Source of the DNA: Myxococcales bacterium
GTDB lineage: Bacteria; Myxococcota_A; UBA9160; SMWR01
Direction of reading: 5' to 3'
Length of the DNA stretch: 28,979 nt
Assembly: GCA_022571825.1 (NCBI GenBank)
Contig: JACZXC010000002.1
Coordinates: 1 to 28,979 of the forward strand
Position numbers and translations under genes: made by a program. Shown here one piece after another: positions 7,050 through 14,443 of the stretch (position 1 is its first letter; the number at the start of each line of letters is the position of its first letter). A model generated the notes under the pieces. It worked only from the letters and a program-made list of their open reading frames with translations. It made no database searches and was not told the origin of the DNA.

Positions 7050-8708
7050 TCAGCCCTTGCCCGCCAGCTGGCGCCCGGCGATGTAGCCCCAGGTGATGGC
7101 CCGCATGTTCGAGCTCCCACTCTGGTAGCCCCCGCCCAGATCGCGCAACGCCGCCGAGTTCCCCACGGCGTAGAAGCCGGGAATCGCGTGACCTCGCTGG
7201 TGGACGACCTGCCCGTTCACGTCGGTCTTGAGGCCGTGAGAGTTGATCCCGACGCTCACGGGAACCAGGCGGACGCCGTAGTAGGGCGGCTTGTCGAGGG
7301 GACCCACGCAGGGGTTCTTGTAGCTCATGTCGCCCACGAGCCGGACCGACCAGGCGAAAGATCCGCGGCCGAAATCGGGATCCTCGCCGTTCTTGGCCGG
7401 GGGATTGAATCGCGCCAGGGTGCGCTCGAGTCCGTCGGCGTCGATCCCGAGCTTCTCCGCCAGCGCCCGGGGCGTATCCGCGGTCTCCACCAGCTCTTTC
7501 GGGAGCTCCTGGCCCGGCATGTAAGAGCCCAGCGGGTAACGGTCCCGGTAGTTCTGATCGAAGATCAGAGTCGGCGGGATGTTCGGCATCTGCTGGGTCT
7601 GGCCGTCCCAGCTTCTCAGCCGTGCCTGATAGTCCTTGTAGGTCGCCTCGTCGCAGAAACGTTCGCCCTTCCTGTTGACCCGGATCGCGTGGGGAACGCC
7701 GCACTCCCACGAGGCCCGGAAGAGAGGCTTCCCCTCGGCCTCTTCCCCCGGGATGTTGTAGCCGTAGAACATGGCGAGGTTCGTCGGCGGCACCGCGGCG
7801 ATGGCCGCTCCGATTTCGCCCCCCATCACGATATTGTCGCCGTCGAGGTACGGCGGACAGGCCGAGTTCCAGTCGAGCATCGCCTCGTATTGCAGAGCCA
7901 ACTCCTTGTTGTGGTCGTAACCGCCGATCGCGAGCACCACGCCGCGCCGGGCGCGGACGAAGAAGTCGCGGCCTTCGCGCTCGGCGCGCACGCCGATCAC
8001 CGAGCCGTCCTCGGTGACGAGCTCGCGCACCGGCGTCTCGAGGTAGGCGGGGATCTCCCGGTCGATCATCGCCGCCTTGATGAAGTAGGCCATCATGCCG
8101 GGCCCGAAGCTCCGCTGGTCCTCGGAGATACGTTTCCCGATCAGCTCGTAGTCCCACTCGGTCACCCGGGCGAGGCCGCCCCAGGCATACATCTCCCTGT
8201 GCAGCACACCCGGCGGGATGTGGGGCGTCATCGGCCAGGTCTTGTCTTGCATCGCGCCCAGGGTCGAACCGTCGAAGAGCTCGACGGAGAGGTAACGGCC
8301 CCCCGAATGGGCCCCCTCCACCTTGGGGAAGTAGTAATCCGGAAGCCCTTCGACGGCGAGCCAGCGGACGCCGGCCTTCTGCTCCATGTACTCGATCGCG
8401 TCCTTGCAATTCGAGAGCAGCGTGTCCATCAGTTCGGGATCGGCGAAGCCCGCCGAGAGGAATTCGAAGTACTTCCGCCCGGCTTCGTCCGAGTCTTCGA
8501 TCCCGAGTTCGCGCATCTTGTGATTGTTGGGAACGAAGACCTCGCCCCCTCCGTAGCCGCAGACACCGCCGAGCTTCGGTGCCTTCTCGAGGACCACGAC
8601 GTCGCGTCCGAGGTCGCGGGCGACGATGGCCGCCGAAATGGCTCCCAGGCCCGAGCCCACCGCGACCACGTCGGTCTCCAGATCCCAGCTCGTGGGCTTT
8701 CCGGCCAT
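7050..8708 (-). CDS. FAD-dependent oxidoreductase, KstD/fumarate-reductase flavoprotein-like
   Basis: A 552-residue FAD_binding_2 flavoprotein. The N-terminal dinucleotide motif is VVAVGSGLGAISAA (from about residue 14), followed by VVVLEKAPKLGGVCGYGGG, which is characteristic of 3-ketosteroid dehydrogenases and related enzymes. The C-terminal FAD region reads YAVGNSAALRDLGGGYQSGSS. A Tyr lies where Tyr487 of the Rhodococcus delta1-KstD is expected, but the surrounding Gly pattern differs, so I call it KstD-like rather than KstD. The ATG at 8708 has a GAGGAG site upstream. It is divergent from the TetR gene with 89 bases between starts, and this spacer holds the candidate operator. Likely role: delta-dehydrogenation of a ketosteroid or similar alicyclic ketone, with SRPBCC as the co-transcribed partner. 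Confidence 0.88.
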   Translation of the reverse strand: MAGKPTSWDLETDVVAVGSGLGAISAAIVARDLGRDVVVLEKAPKLGGVCGYGGGEVFVPNNHKMRELGIEDSDEAGRKYFEFLSAGFADPELMDTLLSNCKDAIEYMEQKAGVRWLAVEGLPDYYFPKVEGAHSGGRYLSVELFDGSTLGAMQDKTWPMTPHIPPGVLHREMYAWGGLARVTEWDYELIGKRISEDQRSFGPGMMAYFIKAAMIDREIPAYLETPVRELVTEDGSVIGVRAEREGRDFFVRARRGVVLAIGGYDHNKELALQYEAMLDWNSACPPYLDGDNIVMGGEIGAAIAAVPPTNLAMFYGYNIPGEEAEGKPLFRASWECGVPHAIRVNRKGERFCDEATYKDYQARLRSWDGQTQQMPNIPPTLIFDQNYRDRYPLGSYMPGQELPKELVETADTPRALAEKLGIDADGLERTLARFNPPAKNGEDPDFGRGSFAWSVRLVGDMSYKNPCVGPLDKPPYYGVRLVPVSVGINSHGLKTDVNGQVVHQRGHAIPGFYAVGNSAALRDLGGGYQSGSSNMRAITWGYIAGRQLAGKG

Positions 8709-8736
8709 GGCTCCACTCCTCGGGATGATTGAGAAC

Positions 8737-8756
8737 GAGACGTATAGTATCGTAAG
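8737..8756. promoter_or_regulatory. Candidate TetR operator in the flavoprotein/tetR spacer
   Basis: The 20 bases GAGACGTATAGTATCGTAAG lie between the divergent starts at 8708 and 8798. Fourteen of 20 positions match the 20 bases at 13200-13219 in the fadD3/fadE30 promoter when both are read on the plus strand. The shared pattern is ACG, then AT, GT and TCGTA. The site has a weak inverted ACGA...TCGT arrangement, as expected for a TetR dimer. This comparison was made by eye. Confidence 0.4.
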
Positions 8757-8797
8757 TGCGGGTCCCGGGAACGGCAAGACGAGACGGTTCCAACGGC

Positions 8798-9400
8798 ATG
8801 AGCTCTGCAAGCGAGAATTCGGCGAGCGCGGGACGACCCCGCAGCGAGGAGGCCCACCGGGCCATTCTCGACGCCACCCTCGAGCTGCTGGTCGAAGTGG
8901 GATTCTCGGCGCTGACCGTCGAGGGCGTCGCGACCCGCGCGCGGGTGGGCAAGGCCACCATCTATCGCCGCTGGCCGTCGAAGTTGCCTCTGGTGATCGA
9001 AGCCTTCCGTGAACTTCCGCAGCTCGAGGAAGTCGACACGGGCAACCTCGTGGACGATCTCAAGAAGATGCTGCGGAGCTATCTCCAGTTGTTCCATTCG
9101 ACGCCGCTCGGGACGGTGCTTCCGAGCCTGGCCGGGGAGCGCGCCCACGAGCCTCAGCTCTCGCAGCTCTTCGACCCCGTGGTCAAGGCCAGAAGCCAGC
9201 CCCTGGTGCGCGCCCTTCGGCGCGCCGTCAAGCGGGGTGAGCTTCTCGCCGACCTCGACCTCGAGCTGGCCGCCGACCTGATCGTCGGGCCGATCGCGGT
9301 GCGACTCTTCTTCAGCGGCGGTAAAGTGAGCCCGAAGATGGTCGGCCCGATGGTCGATCTCGCGCTGCGCGGCATCGCACCCGATCACGGGGCCCGCTGA
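8798..9400 (+). CDS. TetR/AcrR-family transcriptional regulator
   Basis: A 200-residue regulator. The N-terminal helix-turn-helix is clear: ILDATLELLVEVGFSALTVEGVATRARVGKATIYRRWPSK, about residues 20-58, with the usual KATIYRRW recognition helix. The rest is helical and ends in a TetR_C (type 11/16-like) ligand-binding domain. ATG 8798 was chosen over GTG 8756 because the domain starts soon after it and the earlier start would overlap the candidate operator. The gene is divergent from the KstD-like flavoprotein, the standard arrangement for a local repressor. I infer that it regulates that operon and perhaps also the fadD3/fadE30 divergon through the similar site at 13200-13219. The effector may be an acyl-CoA or steroid intermediate. 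It is not obviously KstR or KstR2. Confidence 0.9.
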   Translation: MSSASENSASAGRPRSEEAHRAILDATLELLVEVGFSALTVEGVATRARVGKATIYRRWPSKLPLVIEAFRELPQLEEVDTGNLVDDLKKMLRSYLQLFHSTPLGTVLPSLAGERAHEPQLSQLFDPVVKARSQPLVRALRRAVKRGELLADLDLELAADLIVGPIAVRLFFSGGKVSPKMVGPMVDLALRGIAPDHGAR

Positions 9401-9426
9401 CCGCTGCCGCGCCTTTCGCCTCCGCC

Positions 9427-9481
9427 CCGCGGTGGCTCGGGTATTCTACTGGACGGCACCGCGGCGTTCGGATCCGCGGTG
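9427..9481. repeat. Three CCGCGGTG-type octamers, two forming an inverted repeat
   Basis: CCGCGGTG occurs at 9427-9434 and again at 9474-9481. Its exact complement CACCGCGG lies at 9457-9464. The latter two form a perfect 8-base stem with a 9-base loop, placed after the tetR stop and before the DUF3012 gene. It could be a terminator-like hairpin for tetR or an operator; no T-run follows. Confidence 0.5.
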
Positions 9482-9510
9482 AAACCGTGAAACCGTGAAA
9501 CCGTGAAACG
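9479..9510 (+). repeat. Four tandem copies of an 8-base unit (GTGAAACC)
   Basis: Four head-to-tail units GTGAAACC are present, the last one reading GTGAAACG. They begin inside the right arm of the preceding hairpin and end 14 bases before the DUF3012 start codon. Such short tandem repeats can vary in copy number by slippage and would change the leader spacing of the gene downstream. Confidence 0.85.
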
Positions 9511-9524
9511 GGTGGGGGGCGAAG

Positions 9525-9704
9525 GTGACCAATCTAGCCAGACGGGCGAGATCGCTGGGAATCGGCATCGCACTCTCGCTGCTCGTCGGCGCTTGTGCGC
9601 CTGTCGGAAGCGTGTCGTGGTGCGAGAAGCTGAAGGACACGCCCAAGGGCGACTGGAGCGCGAACCAGGCCTCGGATTTCGCGAGGCACTGCCTCTTCAG
9701 ATAA
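9525..9704 (+). CDS. Small DUF3012 lipoprotein
   Basis: A 59-residue protein starting at GTG 9525, after GGGGGGCGAAG. Residues 1-23 form a lipoprotein signal: a basic start (NLARRARS), a hydrophobic stretch, and the lipobox VGAC with the lipidated Cys at about residue 24. The mature part reads SVSWCEKLKDTPKGDWSANQASDFARHCLF. This matches the DUF3012 family in all its hallmark features: the WC pair, PKGDW, the A.DFA.HC ending and two Cys residues that could pair. The family is found mainly in Gram-negative proteobacteria and its function is unknown. It stands alone between tetR and the lipase maturation factor relic and appears unrelated to the catabolic genes. Confidence 0.85.
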   Translation: MTNLARRARSLGIGIALSLLVGACAPVGSVSWCEKLKDTPKGDWSANQASDFARHCLFR

Positions 9705-9724
9705 GAGCCCCGACGCCGACCCGA

Positions 9725-9736
9725 GCGCCTAGGCGC
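9725..9736. terminator. Short palindrome between convergent genes
   Basis: GCGCCTAGGCGC is a perfect 12-base palindrome, 21 bases after the DUF3012 stop and 27 bases before the end of the convergent relic. It may mark a weak bidirectional terminator, but there is no T-run and no real loop. Confidence 0.25.
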
Positions 9737-9762
9737 CGGGCCCGTCCGATTCCCGTTCGAGG

Positions 9763-10053
9763 TCACTCAATCCAGTGAAACTCGCGCAGGAAACGCTGGA
9801 GTTCCTTGCTCTCGGCTGAGAGCGCCGGCATGTAGCTGCCCAGGTGCCGGCGCTTCCACCAAGCGTCGGTTTCGTCTTCGGGATCCGTGAACTCGTAGCG
9901 GTAGAGCTCGGCGCGAAGGAAGCGGGGCGGAGCCTCGGGAAACGGGTTCGACGCCAGCAGGCTCAGCGCCCCCGCGTCGTTGTGCAGAAGCTTCCAGCCC
10001 AGGTGAACGATCCGAGATTCCCGCTGGCGATCAGGGTCCACCCAGGACTCTTT
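9763..10053 (-). pseudogene. C-terminal relic of lipase maturation factor (LMF1) family gene
   Basis: The translated segment has the tail of the LMF1 family: a helix around VHLGWKLLHNDAGALSLLASNPFP, then APPRFLRAELYRYEF, then DAWWKRRHLGSYMPALS and a final LQRFLREF. Family members are several hundred residues with many membrane helices; only about 92 residues remain, and the reading frame runs straight into the ligase stop codon (10054-10056). The body of the gene has therefore been removed, probably by the rearrangement that put the ligase here. A GTG at 10041 could start a peptide of 92 residues, but there is no convincing ribosome-binding site. Expression of a working protein is unlikely. 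Confidence 0.7.
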
Positions 10054-11607
10054 TCAGCGAGAGGCGTAGCGCTCGCGCAGCTCGTGCTTGAGTATCTTTC
10101 CGGTGGGGTTTCGGGGCACCTCGTCCACGATCTCGAGCTGTTCCGGAATCTTCTGGACCATGAGGCCCTGATCCTTCAGGAAGCTCACCATTTCGCCGAA
10201 TCCGAGGGGATCCTCGGACTCTGCGCAGGCCACCACGGCGCAAACGCGTTCGCCTCGGGCGGGGTCCGGGAGGCCGATCACCCCGACGTCTTCGACCTTG
10301 GGGTGCCGGTAGAGAAGATCCTCGACCTCCTTGGCGCTCACGTTCTCTCCCTTGCGGATGATGACGTCTTTCAGGCGCCCCGTGACCGCGATGCAGCCGT
10401 CCGCGTCGAGGGCGCCGAGGTCGCCGGTGCGAAAGAAGCCCTCGGCATCAAAGGCCTCGGCATCCAGAGACGCATCCAGGTATCCCCTGAAGAGCTGGGG
10501 GCCCTTGACCCGGATCTCGCCCTCTTCTCCCGTCGCCGCGGCGACGCCGTCCAGTTTGATGAGCTTGATCTGCACCGCCGGCGGATTCGCGCGGCCCTCG
10601 GTGTGGGCCAGGCTCGCATCGGTGTCCCGGGGCGATGCCATCGTCAGCACCGGACACTCGGTGAGACCGTAGCCCGAGACGATGCCCGCGCCTCCCATCT
10701 CCCGCTTCAGGTCGAAGTGAAGCTGCGGGGGTTTGGGCGCGCCCCCACCCGGAAAGCTGCGAACCTTCGGGAACAGCCGATCCCCGCCCCGCTCGCGCTG
10801 GGCCCGCTGAGCCGTCAGGTAGGCCTGATGGAACACGGTCCCCGCCGTGGCCTGGGTCACGCCGTGACGCGCCAGAACCTCAATGCTCGACTTCGGATCG
10901 AACGCCGAGATCACGATGTGAGCGCAGCCGCATAGCAGCCCGATCACGAGCCAACCGATCCCGCCGATGTGGGTGACCGGAAACACGAGGGCCACCCGAT
11001 CATCGGCCCGCAGCTCGAGGCGCCCGCACATCGCCCGAAAACCGCTCATGATCGTCTGGTCCGTATGCAGCGCACCCTTGGGATCGGCGGTCGTGCCCGA
11101 CGTGTAGAAGATCCAGCGAACCGGGGCGTCCTCCGGCGCGGTCGCGGGCGGCGGCGGGGGCAGGCTGGCGGGGTCGCCGTCGGGGAGCTTCCCGTCGACG
11201 ACGAGCACCTCCAGCTCCTGGCGGTCCGACGCGATCTCGCGCGCCATCGAGGCGTGGTCGAAGCCCCGAAACACCGAAGGAACCGCCAGCAACCGCGCCT
11301 CGGTCTGGCGAGTGGCAAAGCCGACCTCGCGCTTGCGGTAGATCGGAAGGATCGGATTCTGGACCGCCCCGAGTCGCGCGAGCGCACCCGTCAGGATCAT
11401 CGCGTCCAGTGTCGTGGGCAGCTGCCAAGACACCCGGGTGCCCTCGCCCACCCCCCGCTTCGCGAGCCCCGCCGCCGCCGCCTCGGCGGCCGCGCGGTAC
11501 TCGCCGAAACGCAGCTCGCGGTCGGACTCGTCGACCCCGAAGAGCGCCTCCGGGGTCGCCCTTGACCGGCGCTCGATCAGCTCCCAGAGATTTCCGGCTT
11601 CGATCAC
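10054..11607 (-). CDS. AMP-dependent acyl-CoA ligase, second gene of the fadD3 operon
   Basis: A 517-residue ANL-family ligase. Motifs in order: P-loop YTSGTTADPKG (about residue 165), VSGYGLTECP, FFRTGDLGALDADG, GRLKDVIIRKGENVS, and the A10 motif PRNPTGKILK, which keeps the catalytic Lys. The start GTG 11607 overlaps the stop of fadD3 by four bases (GTGA), so translation is coupled. The region around SWQLPTTLDAMILTGALARLGAVQNPILPIYRKRE resembles a group of actinobacterial and proteobacterial ligases often called cyclohexanecarboxylate- or AliA-like; this is by recollection. Coupling with fadD3 implies activation of another carboxylate from steroid or alicyclic breakdown, such as a side-chain or ring acid. 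The exact substrate is unknown. Confidence 0.88.
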   Translation of the reverse strand: MIEAGNLWELIERRSRATPEALFGVDESDRELRFGEYRAAAEAAAAGLAKRGVGEGTRVSWQLPTTLDAMILTGALARLGAVQNPILPIYRKREVGFATRQTEARLLAVPSVFRGFDHASMAREIASDRQELEVLVVDGKLPDGDPASLPPPPPATAPEDAPVRWIFYTSGTTADPKGALHTDQTIMSGFRAMCGRLELRADDRVALVFPVTHIGGIGWLVIGLLCGCAHIVISAFDPKSSIEVLARHGVTQATAGTVFHQAYLTAQRAQRERGGDRLFPKVRSFPGGGAPKPPQLHFDLKREMGGAGIVSGYGLTECPVLTMASPRDTDASLAHTEGRANPPAVQIKLIKLDGVAAATGEEGEIRVKGPQLFRGYLDASLDAEAFDAEGFFRTGDLGALDADGCIAVTGRLKDVIIRKGENVSAKEVEDLLYRHPKVEDVGVIGLPDPARGERVCAVVACAESEDPLGFGEMVSFLKDQGLMVQKIPEQLEIVDEVPRNPTGKILKHELRERYASR

Positions 11608-13202
11608 GCGAGATGCACCCCGCGCACCCGCGCCCGTTCTCGCAGTTCGAACTTCTTGACCTTGCCCAGAGCGGTGGTCGGAAGTTCGTCGACGATCTCC
11701 ACGATCCGCGGCACCTTGTAGTTTGCCATCTTCGCGCGGCACCATCGGATCACGGCCTCGGGCGTGAGTGTCTTCCCGGGCAGCGGAACCACCCAGGCCA
11801 TCCCCACTTCACCCATGCGCTGGTCGGGCACACCGATCACGGCGGTCTGGGCGATCTCAGGGTGGGCGAACATCAGGTTCTCGATCTCGGCGGGGTAGCA
11901 GTTGAACCCGCCCGTGATGAACATGTCCTTGATGCGGTCGGTGATGCGCAGGTAGCCGCGATCATCCATCTCCGCGATGTCTCCGGTGTGAAGCCAGCCG
12001 TCGGCATCGATGACCTCGCGCGTCTCCTCCTCATCGTCGAAATAGCCCTGCATCACGTTGTAACCGCGGACCACCACTTCTCCGGGTTCTCCGCGCGGCA
12101 CCTCCACGCCGTCGGGTGCGACGCAGCGCACCTCGACTCCGGGAATCGCGCGCCCCGAAGTCGTGGCGATCGTCTCGGGGTCGTCGTCGTAACGACACAT
12201 GCTCACGATGCCGCAACACTCGGTGAGCCCGTAGCCGGTGATGATCGTCTCGAAGCCGAGCTCGTCGCGCATGCGATGGACGAGCTCGACGGGGGTCGGC
12301 GCCGCCCCGGTCACTGCCAGTCGCAGGCTCGACAGGTCGTGTCTCCCCCGATCCGGGTGGGCGAGGATCGACTGGTAGATCGCGGGGGGCCCGGGCAGAA
12401 CGCTCACGCGTTCCTTCCCCACGCGTTCGAGCACGGCCGACACGTCGAAGACCCCGTGCGGAAGAATCGTGGCACCGCGCATGATCGAGGAGAGCCAGCC
12501 CGCCTTGTATCCGAAGGCGTGAAAGAACGGATTCACGATCAGGTAACGGTCGCCCTCGCGCAGACCGACGACTTCGGTCCAGGTGGCGAAGGCGCGAAGG
12601 TTCTGGACGTGGGTGGTCATCACGCCCTTCGGGTTTCCCGTGGTCCCGGAAGTGAACATGATGTCGGACAGATCGTCGGGGGCGACCGCCTCGGATCGCG
12701 CGCGCGCGGCGGACTCGGACACGGACTCTCCCCGCTTCTGGAACTCCGCCCACGGAATGCCCGACGCCGCCGCACCCCGCAAGAGCACGACCTGCTCCAG
12801 CTGGGGCAGATCCTCGCCGGCCAGGGAATCGGCGTAGTTCGTGCCCAGGAATTCCCCCACGGTACACAGGATTCGGGTCCTGCTCTTGCGCAGCACGTAG
12901 CCGGCCTCGGCGCGCTTGAAGCGGGTGTTCAGCGGAACCAGCACGGCGCCCGCCGATTGCAGTCCGATGGCGGCGAGAATCCACTCGTGAATGTTGGGGG
13001 CCCAGACGGCAACGCGGTCGCCGGGTTCGATACCGGCGGCGAGGAAAGCGCGTGCGGCGTGCAATCCGGCGCGGGCGAGCTCGGCGAAGCTGAGCGACAC
13101 CGGACCGTCCTCGATTGCGCTGCGGTCGCCGTAGCGGCCGCCGGCGGTCCGCACCAGCAGCGGTATCGTCTGCTCGTCGACGGGGTCGGCGTCTTCTTGC
13201 AT
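11604..13202 (-). CDS. fadD3: HIP-CoA ligase FadD3-like
   Basis: About 532 residues of ANL ligase. Motifs: P-loop FTSGTTGNPKG, GYGLTECCGIVSM, WLHTGDIAEMDDRG, DRIKDMFITGGFNCYPAEIE, and the A10 motif TTALGKVKK with its Lys. Stretches such as VNPFFHAFGYKAGWL and VLPGPPAIYQSIL match mycobacterial FadD3 closely, more than generic acyl-CoA ligases. FadD3 adds CoA to HIP, the bicyclic propionate left after steroid rings A and B are removed, and so begins C/D-ring breakdown. Divergent fadE30 and ipdF fit this call. ATG 13202 is chosen because the protein then begins close to the family N-terminus. An in-frame ATG at 13247, after GAGG, would add 15 residues and put the candidate operator inside the gene. 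Confidence 0.9.
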   Translation of the reverse strand: MQEDADPVDEQTIPLLVRTAGGRYGDRSAIEDGPVSLSFAELARAGLHAARAFLAAGIEPGDRVAVWAPNIHEWILAAIGLQSAGAVLVPLNTRFKRAEAGYVLRKSRTRILCTVGEFLGTNYADSLAGEDLPQLEQVVLLRGAAASGIPWAEFQKRGESVSESAARARSEAVAPDDLSDIMFTSGTTGNPKGVMTTHVQNLRAFATWTEVVGLREGDRYLIVNPFFHAFGYKAGWLSSIMRGATILPHGVFDVSAVLERVGKERVSVLPGPPAIYQSILAHPDRGRHDLSSLRLAVTGAAPTPVELVHRMRDELGFETIITGYGLTECCGIVSMCRYDDDPETIATTSGRAIPGVEVRCVAPDGVEVPRGEPGEVVVRGYNVMQGYFDDEEETREVIDADGWLHTGDIAEMDDRGYLRITDRIKDMFITGGFNCYPAEIENLMFAHPEIAQTAVIGVPDQRMGEVGMAWVVPLPGKTLTPEAVIRWCRAKMANYKVPRIVEIVDELPTTALGKVKKFELRERARVRGVHLA

Positions 13203-13219
13203 ACGAATCGTGTCGTATC
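13200..13219. promoter_or_regulatory. Palindromic candidate operator in the fadD3/fadE30 divergent promoter
   Basis: ATACGA-ATCGTG-TCGTAT at 13201-13218 is a perfect palindrome with 6-base arms. It abuts the fadD3 start codon and lies about 46 bases upstream of the fadE30 ATG, so one bound dimer could block both directions. It resembles the site at 8737-8756 next to the tetR gene (14 of 20 bases). It does not match the KstR2 consensus (CAAG..CTTG) known from mycobacteria. Confidence 0.55.
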
Positions 13220-13264
13220 TTACCATCGCCGGTAGAATATCGTTCATCGACCTCGAGTTTTCCG

Positions 13265-14443
13265 ATGCACCTAGGCTTCAGTGACGAAGACGAAGCGTTT
13301 CGCCGCGAATTCGCCGAATGGATCGCCGACCACCTGACGGGTGAGTTCGCGGTGCTCCGCGGTCGCGGCGGACCCGGCGACCAACACGCTCTGCTCGACG
13401 AACGCCGGGCCTGGGAGCGCGAGCTGGCCCGCGGGGGCTGGACCTGCGTCGGCTGGCCCCGGGAATATGGGGGTCGTGGCGCCACGCTGATGCAGCAGGT
13501 GGTGTTCCACGAAGAATACGCGGCGGCGGGCGGCCCGGGACGACTGGGCCTGATCGGCGAGGGAATGCTCGGCCCCACGATCCTCGCCTTCGGCAACGAG
13601 GAGCAGAAAAAGCGCTTCCTCCCGGGCATCGTGAAAGGAGAGGAAATCTGGTGCCAGGGATACTCGGAGCCCAACGCCGGTTCCGACCTCGCCAACGTGC
13701 AGACCCGCGCGCGCCTCGAAGACGATGAATGGCGGATCGATGGGCAGAAGGTCTGGACCTCCTGGGCCGAGTGGGCGGACTGGTGTTTCGTGCTCTGCCG
13801 CAGCAACCCGGACGCGCCGAAGCACAAGGGGCTGGCCTATCTGCTGGTTCCCATGGCGCAGCCCGGAATCGAGATCCGACCCATTCTTCAGATGACCGGC
13901 GACTCCGAGTTCAGCGAGGTCTTCTTCGATGGGGCACGGACCGCCGCCGAGAACATCGTGGGGCAGCCCGGGGACGGTTGGCGGGTCGCGATGGGGACGC
14001 TGTCCTTCGAGCGGGGGGCGCTTACCCTGGGCCAGCAGCTGAGCTTTCGCAACGAGCTCGATCAGGTGATCGAGATCGCGAAGCGGAACGGCGCGGCGGA
14101 CGATCCGGTCATGCGTCAACGCCTCGCCGATGCGTGGATCGGACTCGAGATTATGCGCTATAACGCGCTGCGAATGCTCTCCAATACCGACGGGGCCGCG
14201 CTGAGCCGCGAGGCGATGATCACCAAGATTTTCTGGGCCAGCTGGCACCGCAATCTGGGTAAGCTCGCCATGGATGTGCTCGGCGCCGAGTCGGAAATCG
14301 CCGAAGCTGCGCCCTACGACCTCACCCGTCTCCAGCGATTGTTCCTTTTCACTCGAGCCGACACGATCTACGCCGGATCGAACGAAATCCAACGCAACAT
14401 CATCGCCGAGCGCGCCCTGGGACTGCCCCGGGAGCCCCGGTGA
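13265..14443 (+). CDS. fadE30: Acyl-CoA dehydrogenase FadE30-like
   Basis: A 392-residue acyl-CoA dehydrogenase. N-terminal helical domain with GWPREYGGRG, FAD/substrate segment WCQGYSEPNAGSDLANVQT, IDGQKVWTSWAEWADWCFVL in the beta domain, and C-terminal FTRADTIYAGSNEIQRNIIAERALGLPRE. Several blocks (GEFAVLRGRGGPG, FWASWHRNLGKLAMDV) match actinobacterial FadE30, which desaturates the CoA ester of the HIP pathway. The residue that is the catalytic Glu in medium-chain enzymes (YEGT) is Ala here (YAGS); in this branch the base is expected elsewhere. The gene is divergent from fadD3, with a 62-base spacer containing the palindrome, and its stop overlaps the ipdF start by four bases. The ribosome-binding site is weak. 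Confidence 0.88.
   Translation: MHLGFSDEDEAFRREFAEWIADHLTGEFAVLRGRGGPGDQHALLDERRAWERELARGGWTCVGWPREYGGRGATLMQQVVFHEEYAAAGGPGRLGLIGEGMLGPTILAFGNEEQKKRFLPGIVKGEEIWCQGYSEPNAGSDLANVQTRARLEDDEWRIDGQKVWTSWAEWADWCFVLCRSNPDAPKHKGLAYLLVPMAQPGIEIRPILQMTGDSEFSEVFFDGARTAAENIVGQPGDGWRVAMGTLSFERGALTLGQQLSFRNELDQVIEIAKRNGAADDPVMRQRLADAWIGLEIMRYNALRMLSNTDGAALSREAMITKIFWASWHRNLGKLAMDVLGAESEIAEAAPYDLTRLQRLFLFTRADTIYAGSNEIQRNIIAERALGLPREPR

Noticed and set aside
9503..9778. A 91-codon plus frame overlapping the DUF3012 gene
   Set aside because: The overlapping GTG 9525 frame has a lipobox and the full DUF3012 signature, so the longer frame is the shadow.
11409..13235. A 608-codon plus-strand frame and a 598-codon alternative minus frame over fadD3
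   Set aside because: Both are out of frame with the clear FadD3 motifs and are rich in Arg/Pro, as expected for shadows.
13200..13264. KstR2-type operator (CAAG..CTTG) in the fadD3/fadE30 promoter
   Set aside because: The spacer has no such motif; the palindrome present has different half-sites.
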